Below, one piece after another: positions 1-14,158 of a DNA stretch of 64,000 nucleotides. The notes beneath the pieces were generated by a model, which searched no databases, was not told the DNA's origin, and worked only from the letters and a program-made list of their open reading frames with translations. The stretch covers positions 62,001 to 126,000 of the forward strand of contig JAJVIQ010000005.1 in assembly GCA_022071965.1 (NCBI GenBank), read 5' to 3'. The position numbers and the translations under genes are program-made. Within the stretch, counting starts at the first letter, position 1. Every line of letters begins with the position of its first letter. This DNA comes from Gammaproteobacteria bacterium (lineage in GTDB: Bacteria; Pseudomonadota; Gammaproteobacteria; JAJPIJ01).

Positions 1-1
1 C

Positions 2-550
2 GCCTATCTCGAACTCCTGTGCAAGTGGAACCGCGTCTTCAACCTGACCGCCATCCGCGACGCGGAGCAGGTGATGACGCACCATCTGCTCGACAGCCTG
101 GCCGTGGCACCCCATGTCCGTGGTGCGCGAGTACTGGACGTGGGCAGCGGCGCCGGCCTGCCCGGGCTGGTCATCGCGATCGCGCGTCCCGAGCTCTATT
201 GCACGCTGCTGGACAGCAACGGCAAGAAGACGCGCTTTCTCACCCAGGCGTGCATCGACCTGCGGGTCGCCAATGTCGAGGTCGTCCGCTGCCGAATCGA
301 GGACTTCCATCCCGCCACCGCCTTCGACTGCATCGTCTCCCGCGCCTTCACTGCGCTCGGAACCTTCATCGCGGTGGCCGGGCCGCTGCTGGCCGGCGAC
401 GGAGAACTGCTCGCCATGAAATCCGTGCGCAGCGCGGAGGAGATGACGTCCGTGCCCGCGGGCTGGGAGGCCCGGTCCCTGGAGCTCGCGGTGCCCGGCC
501 TGCACGCCGTGCGGCGCCTGGTGGTGGCGCGCCGTGCGGCCACGTCATGA
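2..550 (+). CDS. rsmG: 16S rRNA (guanine527-N7)-methyltransferase RsmG, 5'-truncated by window edge
   Basis: RsmG (GidB) methylates N7 of G527 in 16S rRNA using SAM. The reading frame is already open at base 2, and 182 codons are visible. The family is usually about 205-215 residues, so roughly the first 25 lie outside the window. Visible signatures are KWNRVFNLTAIRD near the edge, the SAM-binding VLDVGSGAGLPG loop and the LLDSNGKKTRFL segment. It is followed by parA and parB, the arrangement common near the origin in proteobacteria (mnmG-rsmG-parA-parB). Identification is firm; only the start is missing. Confidence 0.95.
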   Translation, partial: AYLELLCKWNRVFNLTAIRDAEQVMTHHLLDSLAVAPHVRGARVLDVGSGAGLPGLVIAIARPELYCTLLDSNGKKTRFLTQACIDLRVANVEVVRCRIEDFHPATAFDCIVSRAFTALGTFIAVAGPLLAGDGELLAMKSVRSAEEMTSVPAGWEARSLELAVPGLHAVRRLVVARRAATS

Positions 551-849
551 GCAGCGGAATCCGGCGGCACCTCCGGGCCGCTCGTTGCGCGGATCCTCCT
601 CCCCTACTGTAAACCGGCGGTGAATACTCGGGCGGATTAGGCAGATAGACGCCGGAACAGCCAGTCCGCCGGAGCATCGCCGGCCAACCATCGGTGGCTG
701 CATCGTTTTCCCCGGGGCGGAGCGCGATGGCGCGCCGGCGATGAGGGCATCGTGCCGGCGTGCGCGCCGTCGCTTGAGAGCTGTGCCATAATCTTGCCCC
801 GCTCGACGCGGTCTGTGCGAGCGGTGGTCCCGGAGACTACAGGCGCGTC
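551..849. other. Intergenic region upstream of parA
   Basis: No convincing gene is seen in these 299 bases. The only signal is an extended -10 near the parA end (listed separately). No parS-like 16-bp palindrome was noticed here. Confidence 0.5.
784..792 (+). promoter_or_regulatory. Possible extended -10 promoter of parA
   Basis: TGC followed by CATAAT matches the extended -10 pattern (TGn plus a TATAAT-like hexamer). It would start transcription near 799, about 50 bases before parA. No -35 hexamer sits at the right distance, so the call rests on the extended -10 alone. Confidence 0.3.
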
Positions 850-1632
850 ATGGCCAGGATTTTCGCAATCGCCAATCAGAAGGGTGGGGTGGGGAAAACC
901 ACCACCAGCGTCAACCTGGCCGCCTCGCTCGCCGCCACGAAACGCCGTGTGCTTCTCGTCGACATCGATCCCCAGGGCAATGCAACCATGGGCAGCGGCA
1001 TCGACAAGCGCGAGTTACGGCGCTCGACCTTCGACCTGCTGATGAACGACGCGCCGGTGTCGGAGGTGGCGCTCTCGTTGCCCGCGGTCGGATACGAGCT
1101 GGTGCCCGCCAACAGCGATCTCACGGGCGCCGAGGTCGGGCTGCTGGAGGAACTCGGGCGCGAGCTCAAGCTGCGGGTCGCGCTCAGCGCGGTGGTGGAT
1201 GATTACGACTACATACTCGTCGACTGCCCGCCGTCGCTCAACATGCTGACCGTGAACGCGCTGGTGGCCGCCGATTCCGTGATCATCCCGATCCAATGCG
1301 AGTACTACGCGCTGGAGGGACTCTCGGCACTGGTCGAGACGATCGAGAAGATCCGTAAGGTATTGAACCCAAAGCTCAAAATCGAAGGCCTCTTGCGCAC
1401 CATGTACGACCCGCGCAACAACCTGGCCACCCAGGTCTCGGCGCAATTGCTGAAGTACTTCGGCGACAAGGTCTATACGACGGTCATTCCGCGCAACGTG
1501 CGCCTGGCGGAGGCCCCGAGTCATGGCCTGCCGGTCATACTCTATGATCGGCAATCGAGCGGTTCACTTGCATATCTGGCACTTGCCGGCGAGATGCTGC
1601 GCAAGGACAACAATTACGAACGTCTGAATTGA
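850..1632 (+). CDS. parA: Chromosome partitioning ATPase ParA (Soj)
   Basis: A 260-residue ParA/MinD-type ATPase that, with ParB, segregates the origin region and forms dynamic gradients on the nucleoid. The deviant Walker A KGGVGKTT is at residues 11-18, with the signature lysine K11. The A' region DIDPQGNAT follows at about residue 38, and Walker B is ILVDCPPSL. Length and order match chromosomal Soj proteins, which lack the extra N-terminal DNA-binding domain of plasmid ParA. parB starts 56 bases downstream, presumably on the same transcript. Confidence 0.97.
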   Translation: MARIFAIANQKGGVGKTTTSVNLAASLAATKRRVLLVDIDPQGNATMGSGIDKRELRRSTFDLLMNDAPVSEVALSLPAVGYELVPANSDLTGAEVGLLEELGRELKLRVALSAVVDDYDYILVDCPPSLNMLTVNALVAADSVIIPIQCEYYALEGLSALVETIEKIRKVLNPKLKIEGLLRTMYDPRNNLATQVSAQLLKYFGDKVYTTVIPRNVRLAEAPSHGLPVILYDRQSSGSLAYLALAGEMLRKDNNYERLN

Positions 1633-1688
1633 CCGCGGCGGCGGTGGGGGAACTGCACGCCCGCGCGCCGCGCTCCGGAGAGCGAACA

Positions 1689-2570
1689 ATGTCATCCGCC
1701 AACAAGCGTGGCCTGGGCCGCGGGCTGGACGCGTTGCTCGGCATCGGCCCCGAAACGGCTACACCGATGCCGGAGTCCGCGGCGCCGGATCTCGGTCTGC
1801 GCTCCATGCCGGTGGACCTTGTCCAGCGCGGCCGCTATCAACCGCGCAGCGATTTCGAGCAGGAGTCGCTGCAGGAACTGGCCGACTCCATCCGGGCCCA
1901 GGGGATTGTCCAGCCCATCGTCGTGCGGCGTCTGCCCGGCCAGGATCGCTACGAGATCATCGCCGGCGAGCGGCGCTGGCGTGCCGCGCAGATCGCGGGT
2001 CTGCACGAGGTGCCCGTGCTGGTCCGCAACGTCGATGACCGTACCGCAATGAGCGTGGCGCTGATCGAGAATATCCAGCGCCAGGACCTGAACGCCATCG
2101 AAGAGGCCACCGCGCTGCATCGGCTGGTCAACGAGTTCGGGCTGACGCACGAAAAGGTCGCCGAGGCGGTCGGCCGGTCGCGCGCCGCGGTCAGCAACCT
2201 GCTGCGCCTCCTGGAACTCGCCGAGCCGGTGCGTCTCATGGTCGCGAAGCACGAGTTGGATATGGGGCACGCCCGCGCGCTGCTCGCGCTGCCCCTCGAG
2301 CAGCAGCCCGCTGCGGCGCGCCACGTCGCCGCCCGTTCGATGTCGGTGCGACAGGCCGAACAGTACGTCAAGGCTCTGCTGGCGCCGCGGCCCAAGGCCG
2401 CGAGCGGCGCCCGCCAGGTCGATCCGGACGTGCGACGGCTCGAGCAGGAACTCGGAGAGCGACTGGGCGCGCGCGTGGTCCTGGCCCACCGCAGCAAGGG
2501 TGGCGGCACGGTCACCATTCACTACCACTCCCTCGACGAGCTGGACGGAATCCTTTCGCACCTCCGGTGA
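1689..2570 (+). CDS. parB: Chromosome partitioning protein ParB (Spo0J), CTPase clamp
   Basis: A 293-residue ParB that binds parS sites, loads as a CTP-dependent sliding clamp and stimulates ParA. It starts with the usual KRGLGRGLDALLG. The ParB/Srx-like N-terminal domain contains GERRWRA and ENIQRQDLN, motifs tied to CTP binding. A helix-turn-helix region around THEKVAEAVGRSRAAVSNLL and a dimerisation tail follow. The frame is open back to 1629, but the ATG at 1689 (upstream GGAGAGCG) gives the canonical N terminus. The family's target parS was not noticed in the window. Confidence 0.95.
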   Translation: MSSANKRGLGRGLDALLGIGPETATPMPESAAPDLGLRSMPVDLVQRGRYQPRSDFEQESLQELADSIRAQGIVQPIVVRRLPGQDRYEIIAGERRWRAAQIAGLHEVPVLVRNVDDRTAMSVALIENIQRQDLNAIEEATALHRLVNEFGLTHEKVAEAVGRSRAAVSNLLRLLELAEPVRLMVAKHELDMGHARALLALPLEQQPAAARHVAARSMSVRQAEQYVKALLAPRPKAASGARQVDPDVRRLEQELGERLGARVVLAHRSKGGGTVTIHYHSLDELDGILSHLR

Positions 2571-2597
2571 CCCCACGCAGACCCCCGTTGATGACGA

Positions 2598-2627
2598 TTG
2601 ACGCGCCTGCGGGGATAAATTTACAAT
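2598..2627 (+). promoter_or_regulatory. Sigma70-type promoter of the atp operon
   Basis: TTGACG (2598-2603), an 18-base spacer and TACAAT (2622-2627) lie just upstream of atpI and downstream of the parB stop. The predicted transcript would start near 2634, leaving a leader of about 20 bases before the GTG of atpI. Confidence 0.5.
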
Positions 2628-2652
2628 CCGCCGCCTTTGCAGTTCGACGCCG

Positions 2653-3054
2653 GTGAGCGGAGACGTTGCCGGGCACGGGGCCGACGCCGGCTGGTGGCCG
2701 GTGGTCAGCAGGACCATAGTCCTGCAATGGGCGGTGATCCTGATGCTGGCTGCGGTAGCGTGGCCGCTGAGCGGCATCGCGGGGGCTGTGTCGCTGGTGC
2801 TGGGGGGGGCTGCCGTAGCCTTCCCGAACACGCTGCTCGCCTTATGGCTGACCATCAGAGTGCGCCGCCTCGGAGCGTTGAGCGCGACCGCGTTACTTTT
2901 TGGGGAACTTCTCAAGCTCGGCCTGACGTTGGCTCTGCTGGCGCTTTTCGTCGCGAAATTCGGGCACGCCGTGGTGTGGCTGGCGCTGATCATCGGCGTG
3001 GTCGGCGCGCTCAAGGCGCAATGGCTGGCACTGTGGGTGACGCGGAACGGTTGA
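2653..3054 (+). CDS. atpI: ATP synthase subunit I (AtpI), accessory assembly protein
   Basis: A 133-residue integral membrane protein at the head of the atp operon. Four hydrophobic segments are visible (about residues 22-40, 43-66, 79-101 and 104-124). AtpI proteins assist c-ring assembly and are not part of the finished enzyme. The start is a GTG at 2653; no ATG gives a sensible N terminus. Sequence similarity within the family is low, so position before atpB is the main support, together with the typical NTLLALWLT and [10 protein letters not shown] segments. Confidence 0.85.
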   Translation: MSGDVAGHGADAGWWPVVSRTIVLQWAVILMLAAVAWPLSGIAGAVSLVLGGAAVAFPNTLLALWLTIRVRRLGALSATALLFGELLKLGLTLALLALFVAKFGHAVVWLALIIGVVGALKAQWLALWVTRNG

Positions 3055-3118
3055 GGGCGGTACTCCGAGCAGCCGGGTCCCAGGATCAAGGTTCCGTTAC
3101 TTTAAAGAAGCAGCACGA

Positions 3119-4295
<1,177 letters not shown>

Positions 4296-4335
4296 GGAAC
4301 ATCCCCGGGTCCCCGACCCGGGATAGGGGGCGGCA

Positions 4336-4806
4336 ATGAACATCAATTTCACCCTGATCGCCCAGGCGATCACGTTCGCCATATTCATCTGGTTCACCGC
4401 CAGGTTCATATGGCCCCCGCTGATGCGCGCCGTCGAACGGCGGCAGAAGACGATCGCCGATGGACTGGCGGCGGCCGAGCAGGGCAACCGCAGCCTGAAG
4501 GAGGCCGAGGTGCGCGTGCAGACGATCGAGCGCGAGGCCCGCGCCAAGGCGCAGGCAATCATGGTGGACACCGAAAAGCGGGCCGCGGCGATGATCGAGG
4601 AGGCCAAGGTCCAGGCCAAGACCGAGGGTGGGCGGCTGCTCGCCGCGGCCAAGGCCGAGGTCGGGCAGGAGATCGAGCGGGCCAAGGCGAGCCTGCGGGA
4701 ACAGGTGGCCAATCTCGCCGTGATGGGCGCGGAGCAGATCCTGAAGCGCGAGGTGAATTCGGGTGCACACGCCGACATGCTCAGCCGCCTGAAGGCGCAA
4801 CTCTGA
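4336..4806 (+). CDS. atpF: F1Fo ATP synthase subunit b
   Basis: A 156-residue peripheral stalk subunit. It has one N-terminal membrane helix (about residues 6-25, ending at RFIWPPLM), then a long charged helix rich in Ala, Glu, Lys and Arg that dimerises. Length is exactly that of typical gammaproteobacterial subunit b. It lies 40 bases after atpE, with a GGGGGCGG ribosome binding site before the ATG, and 17 bases before atpH. Confidence 0.96.
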   Translation: MNINFTLIAQAITFAIFIWFTARFIWPPLMRAVERRQKTIADGLAAAEQGNRSLKEAEVRVQTIEREARAKAQAIMVDTEKRAAAMIEEAKVQAKTEGGRLLAAAKAEVGQEIERAKASLREQVANLAVMGAEQILKREVNSGAHADMLSRLKAQL

Positions 4807-4823
4807 GAGGACGGAATCCAGCC

Positions 4824-5360
4824 ATGGCCGAACTCTCGACATTCGCGCGTCCCTATGCGGAGGCGGTGTTCCGCATCGCCCGCGACGGCAACGCACTGGG
4901 CGAGTGGTCCGCGTTGCTGGGGGACATGGCGAGCATCGCCGCAAATCCGGACATGGCGGCGCTGATGTCGGATCCCACGGTGGCGGCCACGCAGCTCTAC
5001 GACATATTCGCGGCGGCAACGAAACGCAGCCTTTCCCCGGAGGCGCAGAATCTGCTGCGTGCCTTGATCGACAACGATCGCCTGGGCGTGCTGCCTTTCA
5101 TCGCCAGCCAGTTCAACGAGCTCAAGAACGCGCACGAGGGCGCCGCCGACGCGGAAGTCGTCTCCGCGTTCCCGCTGGACGACGCGCAGTTGAAGGAACT
5201 CGTCGCCGTCATGGAGAAGAAATTCGGCGTTCGTCTCAAGCCGCACGTCAAGGTCGATGACAGCCTGATCGGCGGGGTGCGCGTGTCCGTCGGCGACCGC
5301 ACGCTCGATGCCTCGGTGCGGGCACAGCTCGAACGCATGCAGGCGGCGCTGTCCGCATAA
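4824..5360 (+). CDS. atpH: F1Fo ATP synthase subunit delta
   Basis: The 178-residue delta subunit joins the F1 head to the b stalk. It begins [19 protein letters not shown], the usual N terminus, and ends with the conserved [19 protein letters not shown] region. The frame stays open far upstream inside atpF, but the ATG at 4824, preceded by GAGAGGACGG, is the natural start. Confidence 0.96.
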   Translation: MAELSTFARPYAEAVFRIARDGNALGEWSALLGDMASIAANPDMAALMSDPTVAATQLYDIFAAATKRSLSPEAQNLLRALIDNDRLGVLPFIASQFNELKNAHEGAADAEVVSAFPLDDAQLKELVAVMEKKFGVRLKPHVKVDDSLIGGVRVSVGDRTLDASVRAQLERMQAALSA

Positions 5361-5386
5361 CGAAAAGGTTTCCAGGAGCAGACTTT

Positions 5387-6931
<1,545 letters not shown>

Positions 6932-6976
6932 GGCTTGCAGGCACCCTGGCCTTTCAGCTGCTGACGGAAGATACCC

Positions 6977-9303
<2,327 letters not shown>

Positions 9304-9406
9304 GACGGGGATTCGTGAACGACGGTCGGAGAACCCCGGGGCGGCCGATCACGAACTGCGATATCCGAGTCACCGATCGCGGGTCACCAGAGACGGACAA
9401 ACAGCA

Positions 9407-9826
9407 ATGGCGAACAAGATGCTTGTCGATGTGGTGAGTGCCGAGGAGTCGATCTTCTCCGGAGAAGCGACGTTCGTCGTGCTGCCGGGCGAAGCCGGCG
9501 AGCTGGGCATACTGCCGCGGCACACCCCGCTCATCACCCGCATCCGGCCGGGCGCCGTGGAGATTACGCGTGCCGACAACGACGAGAAGGAACTCGTGTT
9601 CGTCGCCGGCGGCATTCTGGAAGTGCAGCCGAACCACGTCACCGTACTGGCCGATACCGCGATACGCGGGCGGGATCTCGACGAGGCCAAGGCCCAGCAG
9701 GCCATCAAGGCGGCCGAGGATGCCAAGCGCAATGCCAAGGACCAGGTGGAAGTCGCCTCGGTCGAGGCGGAACTGGCCACGCTCGCGGCCCAGCTCGCGG
9801 CCATACGGCGTCTGCGCCGCCGTTAG
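9407..9826 (+). CDS. atpC: F1Fo ATP synthase subunit epsilon
   Basis: A 139-residue subunit that couples rotation and inhibits ATP hydrolysis. The beta-sandwich N domain has [19 protein letters not shown], and a two-helix C domain rich in Ala and Lys follows. It ends the atp operon in the usual position, 103 bases after atpD. Confidence 0.96.
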   Translation: MANKMLVDVVSAEESIFSGEATFVVLPGEAGELGILPRHTPLITRIRPGAVEITRADNDEKELVFVAGGILEVQPNHVTVLADTAIRGRDLDEAKAQQAIKAAEDAKRNAKDQVEVASVEAELATLAAQLAAIRRLRRR

Positions 9827-9898
9827 CAGATCCGTCACGCGGCCGGGCATCTCGGGCGCGTCGCAATTCACATCCCGGTTCTCGCGCCGCCCTTCGGC

Positions 9899-9918
9899 GC
9901 TGCCGCGGGAGCGGCAGC
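9899..9918 (+). terminator. Hairpin after atpC, possible operon terminator
   Basis: A perfect 8-bp stem (GCTGCCGC / GCGGCAGC) with a GGGA loop lies in the 149-base gap between atpC and glmU. There is no real T run after it, so it may terminate weakly, need Rho, or only protect the 3' end. Confidence 0.4.
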
Positions 9919-9975
9919 TTCGGTATCATCTGATCGCTTTCGTTTCCCCTAACCGCCGAACCGCAGGGAAAATCC

Positions 9976-11340
9976 ATGGCATTGAGCGTCGTCATCCTCG
10001 CCGCGGGACAGGGCACCCGCATGAAGTCGCAGCTCCCCAAGGTGCTGCATCCACTGGCCGGCCGTCCCTTGCTGGAGCACGTTTACGCGGCGACCGGACC
10101 GTTCCCCGCCAGGGATGTCCTCATCGTCTACGGACACGGCGGCGAACGGGTACGCGATGCACTGAGCCATCTGAAGGCAAGATGGGTGGAGCAGGCGCGC
10201 CAGCTCGGCACCGGTCACGCGGTGATGCAGGCGATGCCGCTGGTCAAGCCCGCAAGCACGGTCTTGATACTGTATGGCGACGTGCCGCTCATCACGCACG
10301 CAACGCTGCAGCGGCTCGTCGACGCGGCCGGGCGCAAGGGTCTGGCGCTGCTGACCGTCCGGCTGGAGAATCCCGCCGGCTACGGCCGCATCGTGCGCGA
10401 CAGCCACGGCAACGTGCTGCGCATCGTCGAGCAGAAGGATGCCAGCGAGTCCGAGCAGGCCATCCACGAGGTCAATACCGGCATGATGGCGGTGAACGCG
10501 AAGCTGCTGCGCGGATGGGTCGGCCGGCTGAGCAACAGGAATGCACAGAAAGAGTACTACCTGACCGACGTCATCGAGTTGGCGGTCGGGGAGAGGGTGC
10601 GCATCAACACGGTGTCTCCGGAGTCGCCGTTCGAAGTGATGGGCGTGAACGACCGCGCGCAGCTGTCCGAGCTGGAACGCCACTATCAGTTCGTTCAGGC
10701 GCAGCGCCTGATGAGGCTGGGCGTCACGCTGCATGACCCCTCGCGATTCGACCTGCGCGGGGAGTTGGAGGCCGGCAAGGACGTCAGTATCGACGTCAAC
10801 GTCGTCATCGAGGGGCGGGTGAAACTCGGCAACCGCGTGACCGTCGGACCGAACAACGTGCTGCGGAACGTCTCGATAGGCGATGATGTCGCGATCCTCG
10901 CCAATTGCGTCATCGAGGATGCCGCCGTTGGCAACGGAGCCCGCCTCGGGCCATTCGCCCGCATTCGTCCCGAGACCGTGCTGGGAGCGGATGTGCACGT
11001 CGGGAACTTCGTCGAGGTCAAGAAATCGGTGGTCGCGAAGGGGAGCAAGCTCAATCACCTTAGCTACATCGGCGATGCCGAGATAGGTAGCAACACGAAT
11101 ATCGGGGCGGGCACGATAACCTGCAACTACGACGGCGCCCACAAGCACAAGACCGTCATCGGCAATGACGTCTTCATCGGCTCGGATTGTCAGCTCGTGG
11201 CGCCGGTGACGGTAGGCGATGGCGCGACGCTCGGCGCGGGCACGACGCTGGCCAAGGATGCCCCCGCCGGCAGGCTCACCATCAGCAGGGTGCGCCAGGA
11301 GGTCATCGAAAACTGGCAACGACCGAGGAAGAGGAAGTAA
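9976..11340 (+). CDS. glmU: Bifunctional UDP-GlcNAc pyrophosphorylase / GlcN-1-P N-acetyltransferase
   Basis: GlmU makes UDP-N-acetylglucosamine for peptidoglycan and LPS. The N-terminal pyrophosphorylase has LAAGQGTRMKSQLPKVLHPL. The C-terminal left-handed beta-helix acetyltransferase has repeated hexapeptides, LNHLSYIGDAEIG and NYDGAHKHKTVIG. Its 454 residues match the family. glmS, often the neighbour in other gammaproteobacteria, is not downstream; a nitrilase-fold gene follows instead. Confidence 0.98.
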   Translation: MALSVVILAAGQGTRMKSQLPKVLHPLAGRPLLEHVYAATGPFPARDVLIVYGHGGERVRDALSHLKARWVEQARQLGTGHAVMQAMPLVKPASTVLILYGDVPLITHATLQRLVDAAGRKGLALLTVRLENPAGYGRIVRDSHGNVLRIVEQKDASESEQAIHEVNTGMMAVNAKLLRGWVGRLSNRNAQKEYYLTDVIELAVGERVRINTVSPESPFEVMGVNDRAQLSELERHYQFVQAQRLMRLGVTLHDPSRFDLRGELEAGKDVSIDVNVVIEGRVKLGNRVTVGPNNVLRNVSIGDDVAILANCVIEDAAVGNGARLGPFARIRPETVLGADVHVGNFVEVKKSVVAKGSKLNHLSYIGDAEIGSNTNIGAGTITCNYDGAHKHKTVIGNDVFIGSDCQLVAPVTVGDGATLGAGTTLAKDAPAGRLTISRVRQEVIENWQRPRKRK

Positions 11341-11384
11341 GGGCCTGAGGCCGCACCGCCATTGGTGCGCAGACGGGGGGAGGC

Positions 11385-12185
11385 GTGATCCGAGTCGGTT
11401 ATTTCCAGTTTCGTCCGCTGTTCGGCAAGGTCGAGCGCAATCTCAGCCGCGCGCTCGCCGCCCTCGCCGACGTGCACGCCGACATCGTCGTCCTGCCTGA
11501 GCTGCCGTTCACCGGCTACCACTTCGCCGGTCGCGGCGAGGTGATGGCGCTGGCGGAGGATCCTGCACGTTCGCGGACCGTGGATGCGTTGGTGCGGTTG
11601 TGCCGGCACCGCGATCTCTACATGGTCACCGGCTTCGCCGAGCGCAAGCGCGACAAGGCGTACAACAGTGCGCTGCTCATCGGCCCGCAGGGCCTGGTGC
11701 ACACCTATCGCAAGATGCATCTGTTCAACACCGAGAAGGACTATTTCGACAGCGGCGATACTCCGCTGTCGGTGCAGGAGCTGCGCGGCGTGAAGATCGG
11801 GATGATGGTGTGCTTCGACTGGGCGTTCCCGGAGGTGGCGCGGGCGCTTGCCTTGCAGCGCGCCGACATACTTTGTCATCCCGCAAACCTGGTGCTCGGA
11901 TTTTGCCAGCGGAGCATGCTTACGCGCTGCCTGGAGAACCAGGTCTACGCGATCACCGCGAACCGTCACGGATCGGACCTGCGCCCGCACGGCGAGCTGA
12001 AGTTCACCGGCCGCAGCCAGGTCGTCGCCCCCGGTGGACGGCTGTTGCAGAGGGCGCCGGCACAGCGCGAACTTCTGTACGTCGTCGAGATCGACCCGAC
12101 GCTGGCCCGCGACAAGGCGATTACGGCGCGCAATGATCTCATCGCCGATCGCCGTCCACAGTTCTATGGCGAACTCGCGCGTTAG
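11385..12185 (+). CDS. Carbon-nitrogen hydrolase (nitrilase superfamily)
   Basis: A 266-residue amidase/nitrilase-fold enzyme that should hydrolyse a C-N bond in a small amide through a Glu-Lys-Cys triad. The triad is visible: E39 in LPELPFTGY, K110 in YRKMHLF and C143 in MVCFDWAFPE. The start is GTG at 11385 after a GGGGGGAGG site. The substrate cannot be read from sequence. It lies 44 bases after glmU and 39 bases before an RraA-like gene, so the three may be co-transcribed. Confidence 0.85.
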   Translation: MIRVGYFQFRPLFGKVERNLSRALAALADVHADIVVLPELPFTGYHFAGRGEVMALAEDPARSRTVDALVRLCRHRDLYMVTGFAERKRDKAYNSALLIGPQGLVHTYRKMHLFNTEKDYFDSGDTPLSVQELRGVKIGMMVCFDWAFPEVARALALQRADILCHPANLVLGFCQRSMLTRCLENQVYAITANRHGSDLRPHGELKFTGRSQVVAPGGRLLQRAPAQRELLYVVEIDPTLARDKAITARNDLIADRRPQFYGELAR

Positions 12186-12224
12186 CGCGGGACGGGCGGC
12201 GGGACTCAACGAAAGGAGAACCTC

Positions 12225-12704
12225 ATGAGCTTCACTACGCCAGACCTGTATGACGCGCACGAGAAGGATGTGCAGGTGGCCGAGCCACTGTTCCGGAATT
12301 ACGGAGGTGCGGGGCGCTTCTCCGGATCGATCGCGACGCTGAGACTGCACGAGGACAATTCGCTGGTTCGAACCGCCCTGGAGGCGCCCGGCAACGGCCG
12401 TGTCCTGGTGATAGACGGCGGGGGTTCTCTTCGCTGTGCCCTGGTCGGAGATCAGCTCGCGGTGCTGGCGGCAAAGAACGGCTGGGCCGGCATCGTTGTC
12501 AACGGCTGCATACGGGACTCGGTGGAGATCGGCAGGATGGACATAGGCATCAAGGCGCTCAACACCAATCCCAGGAAGAGCGTGAAGAACGGCGCCGGCG
12601 ATCGCGATGTTCCGGTCACTTTCGCCGGGGTGACGTTCCGCCCTGGCGAGTTCGTCTATGCGGACGAGGATGGTCTCCTGGTCTGCGCCCGGCGCCTGGA
12701 CTGA
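12225..12704 (+). CDS. rraA: RraA-like protein (RNase E regulator / HMG-aldolase fold)
   Basis: A 159-residue protein of the RraA family. E. coli RraA binds and inhibits RNase E; close relatives are class II 4-hydroxy-4-methyl-2-oxoglutarate/4-carboxy-4-hydroxy-2-oxoadipate aldolases or oxaloacetate decarboxylases. Conserved GDQL (75-78) and NGCIRDS, with R97 and D98 of the pyruvate/metal site, are present, so enzymatic activity is possible. Length fits short RraA. The start ATG has a strong AAAGGAGAA site. Which of the two roles applies is unknown. Confidence 0.85.
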   Translation: MSFTTPDLYDAHEKDVQVAEPLFRNYGGAGRFSGSIATLRLHEDNSLVRTALEAPGNGRVLVIDGGGSLRCALVGDQLAVLAAKNGWAGIVVNGCIRDSVEIGRMDIGIKALNTNPRKSVKNGAGDRDVPVTFAGVTFRPGEFVYADEDGLLVCARRLD

Positions 12705-13066
12705 CAACGCCGCCGCTGCAGACCCGGCCACAGGGTCGACGCGGCGGTCTGGCCACGGACCCCGACCCCATGCTCGCCGGGCATGCGCACTCCCGGGTCG
12801 CCGCGGTCCGTTTCGATGACGATCGTCACGTGCGGCTCATGTCCGCTGCGCCGTGGCCCCGCGACGGCATGGCAGGGCCCCGGCACGCCGAGCGGCGGCG
12901 CCGTGGCGATGTGCGTGATCGCCTTGACGTGGAGGGCCGGCGGGCGCCGTGGCCCGCGGCGGGGCAGCATGGCGCGCCGAATGGGCCCGCGGCCGCGCGC
13001 TCGTGCCCGGGGCCCGCATCCCTGAAAGGCTGGTGGCAGGGCGGCGGCTCCATATAGAATCCGGAG
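12705..13066. other. Non-coding gap between rraA and the second nitrilase gene
   Basis: 362 GC-rich bases. Short open frames here have no recognisable protein features. A TATAGAAT-like box lies at 13053-13060, immediately before the next gene. Confidence 0.4.
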
Positions 13067-13894
13067 ATGGCCGAGACATTCAAAGTCGCCTGCATCCAGA
13101 ACTGTGCGGAAAACGATCTGGAGCGTAATCTCGAGGAAACCACGAAACTGACCCGCGCTGCGGAGAACGCCGGGGCGCAACTCATCTGTCTGCCGGAATA
13201 CTTCGCCTTCATGGCGCCCAGCGATCAGGAACTGCTGCGCGTGGCGCCGACCGAGGATGCGCACCCGGCCCTGTCGGTGTTCAAGGACCTCGCCCGCGAG
13301 TTGCATGTCTGGATACTGCTGGGATCGCTGGCCATACGCGTTCCGTCCGGCCGGGTGAACAACCGCTCGTATCTGATCGACAGCGACGGCCGCGTCGCGG
13401 CGGGCTATAACAAGATCCATCTCTTCGACGTGACCCTGAAGGGCGGGGAGAGCTATTCGGAGTCCTCGGCGGTGGAGCCCGGTTCGCAGGCGGTGGTGGC
13501 ACAGACGCCGTGGGGGAAACTGGGCATGAGCATCTGCTACGACGTCCGGTTTGCCTACCTGTATCGCCTCCTGGCCCAGTCTGGCGCGTCCTTTCTGACG
13601 GTGCCGGCGGCATTCACCCGTACCACCGGGCAGGCGCACTGGCACGTGCTCGTCCGCGCGCGCGCGATCGAAACCGGGAGTTTCGTCTTTGCACCCGCGC
13701 AGTGCGGCCGCCGGTCCTGGGGGCGTGCTACCTTCGGGCATTCGCTCATCGTGGATCCCTGGGGGACCATACTCGCCGAGGGCGCGGAGTCCCCGGGGTT
13801 CATCGTGGCGGACATCGACCCGTCGCGCGTGGAGGACGCCCGTCAGATGATCCCTGCGCTGAACCACGATCGGCCATTGCGTTCCCCCGGCTGA
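13067..13894 (+). CDS. Nit1/Nit2-like carbon-nitrogen hydrolase, possible deaminated glutathione amidase
   Basis: A 275-residue nitrilase-superfamily amidase. The triad is E44 (CLPEYFAF), K116 (YNKIHLFDV) and C157 (SICYDVRF). The sequence around them resembles the Nit1 branch, whose characterised members are deaminated glutathione amidases (metabolite repair) and omega-amidases. It is distinct from the hydrolase at 11385. GGAG sits directly against the ATG, too close for an ideal Shine-Dalgarno, and a TATAGAAT-like box lies only about 6 bases upstream, so translation initiation here may be atypical. Confidence 0.85.
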   Translation: MAETFKVACIQNCAENDLERNLEETTKLTRAAENAGAQLICLPEYFAFMAPSDQELLRVAPTEDAHPALSVFKDLARELHVWILLGSLAIRVPSGRVNNRSYLIDSDGRVAAGYNKIHLFDVTLKGGESYSESSAVEPGSQAVVAQTPWGKLGMSICYDVRFAYLYRLLAQSGASFLTVPAAFTRTTGQAHWHVLVRARAIETGSFVFAPAQCGRRSWGRATFGHSLIVDPWGTILAEGAESPGFIVADIDPSRVEDARQMIPALNHDRPLRSPG

Positions 13895-14111
13895 GGGGCG
13901 CTCGCCCGCCCAGCCGACCCGTTGGTCTGGCTGCTGGCGCTCCCTCGCCCCTGCAGCGCTCCGCAATGCGCACCGCGATGTGGCCGTGGAGGCGGAATGG
14001 CGCCGCCCCCTGCCGGCGCGCGTATTGCCGACAGCTCAAGCGGGGCGCATGATGGGGGAGGTTTAAGTGCTTGATCAGGAAATGATCCTGGACCGCGATG
14101 CCAGCCAGGCG

Positions 14112-14150
14112 TTCAGGATTCAGTCTTTATTCAGGGCTGGCTGTTAGCAT
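14112..14150 (+). promoter_or_regulatory. PhoP-box-like direct repeat plus extended -10
   Basis: Two exact ATTCAG hexamers (14118-14123 and 14129-14134) are separated by 5 bases, an 11-bp period typical of OmpR/PhoB-family operators. A third TTCAG lies at 14112-14116. Ten bases further is TGTTAGCAT, an extended -10 (TG at 14142, TAGCAT 14145-14150). This is the layout of PhoP-activated promoters, with the operator in place of a -35. The regulator gene is two genes downstream, suggesting autoregulation. Confidence 0.5.
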
Positions 14151-14158
14151 CCGGCGCG

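Noticed and set aside
1-2700. Possible parS site or DnaA boxes near parAB
   Set aside because: I looked for the TGTTTCACGTGAAACA palindrome and TTATCCACA-type boxes and saw none; oriC is probably outside the window.
12360-12380. tRNA T-loop-like GGTTCGAAC sequences (here and in argC near 38295)
   Set aside because: No acceptor, D or anticodon arms can be drawn around them; both are inside clear genes.
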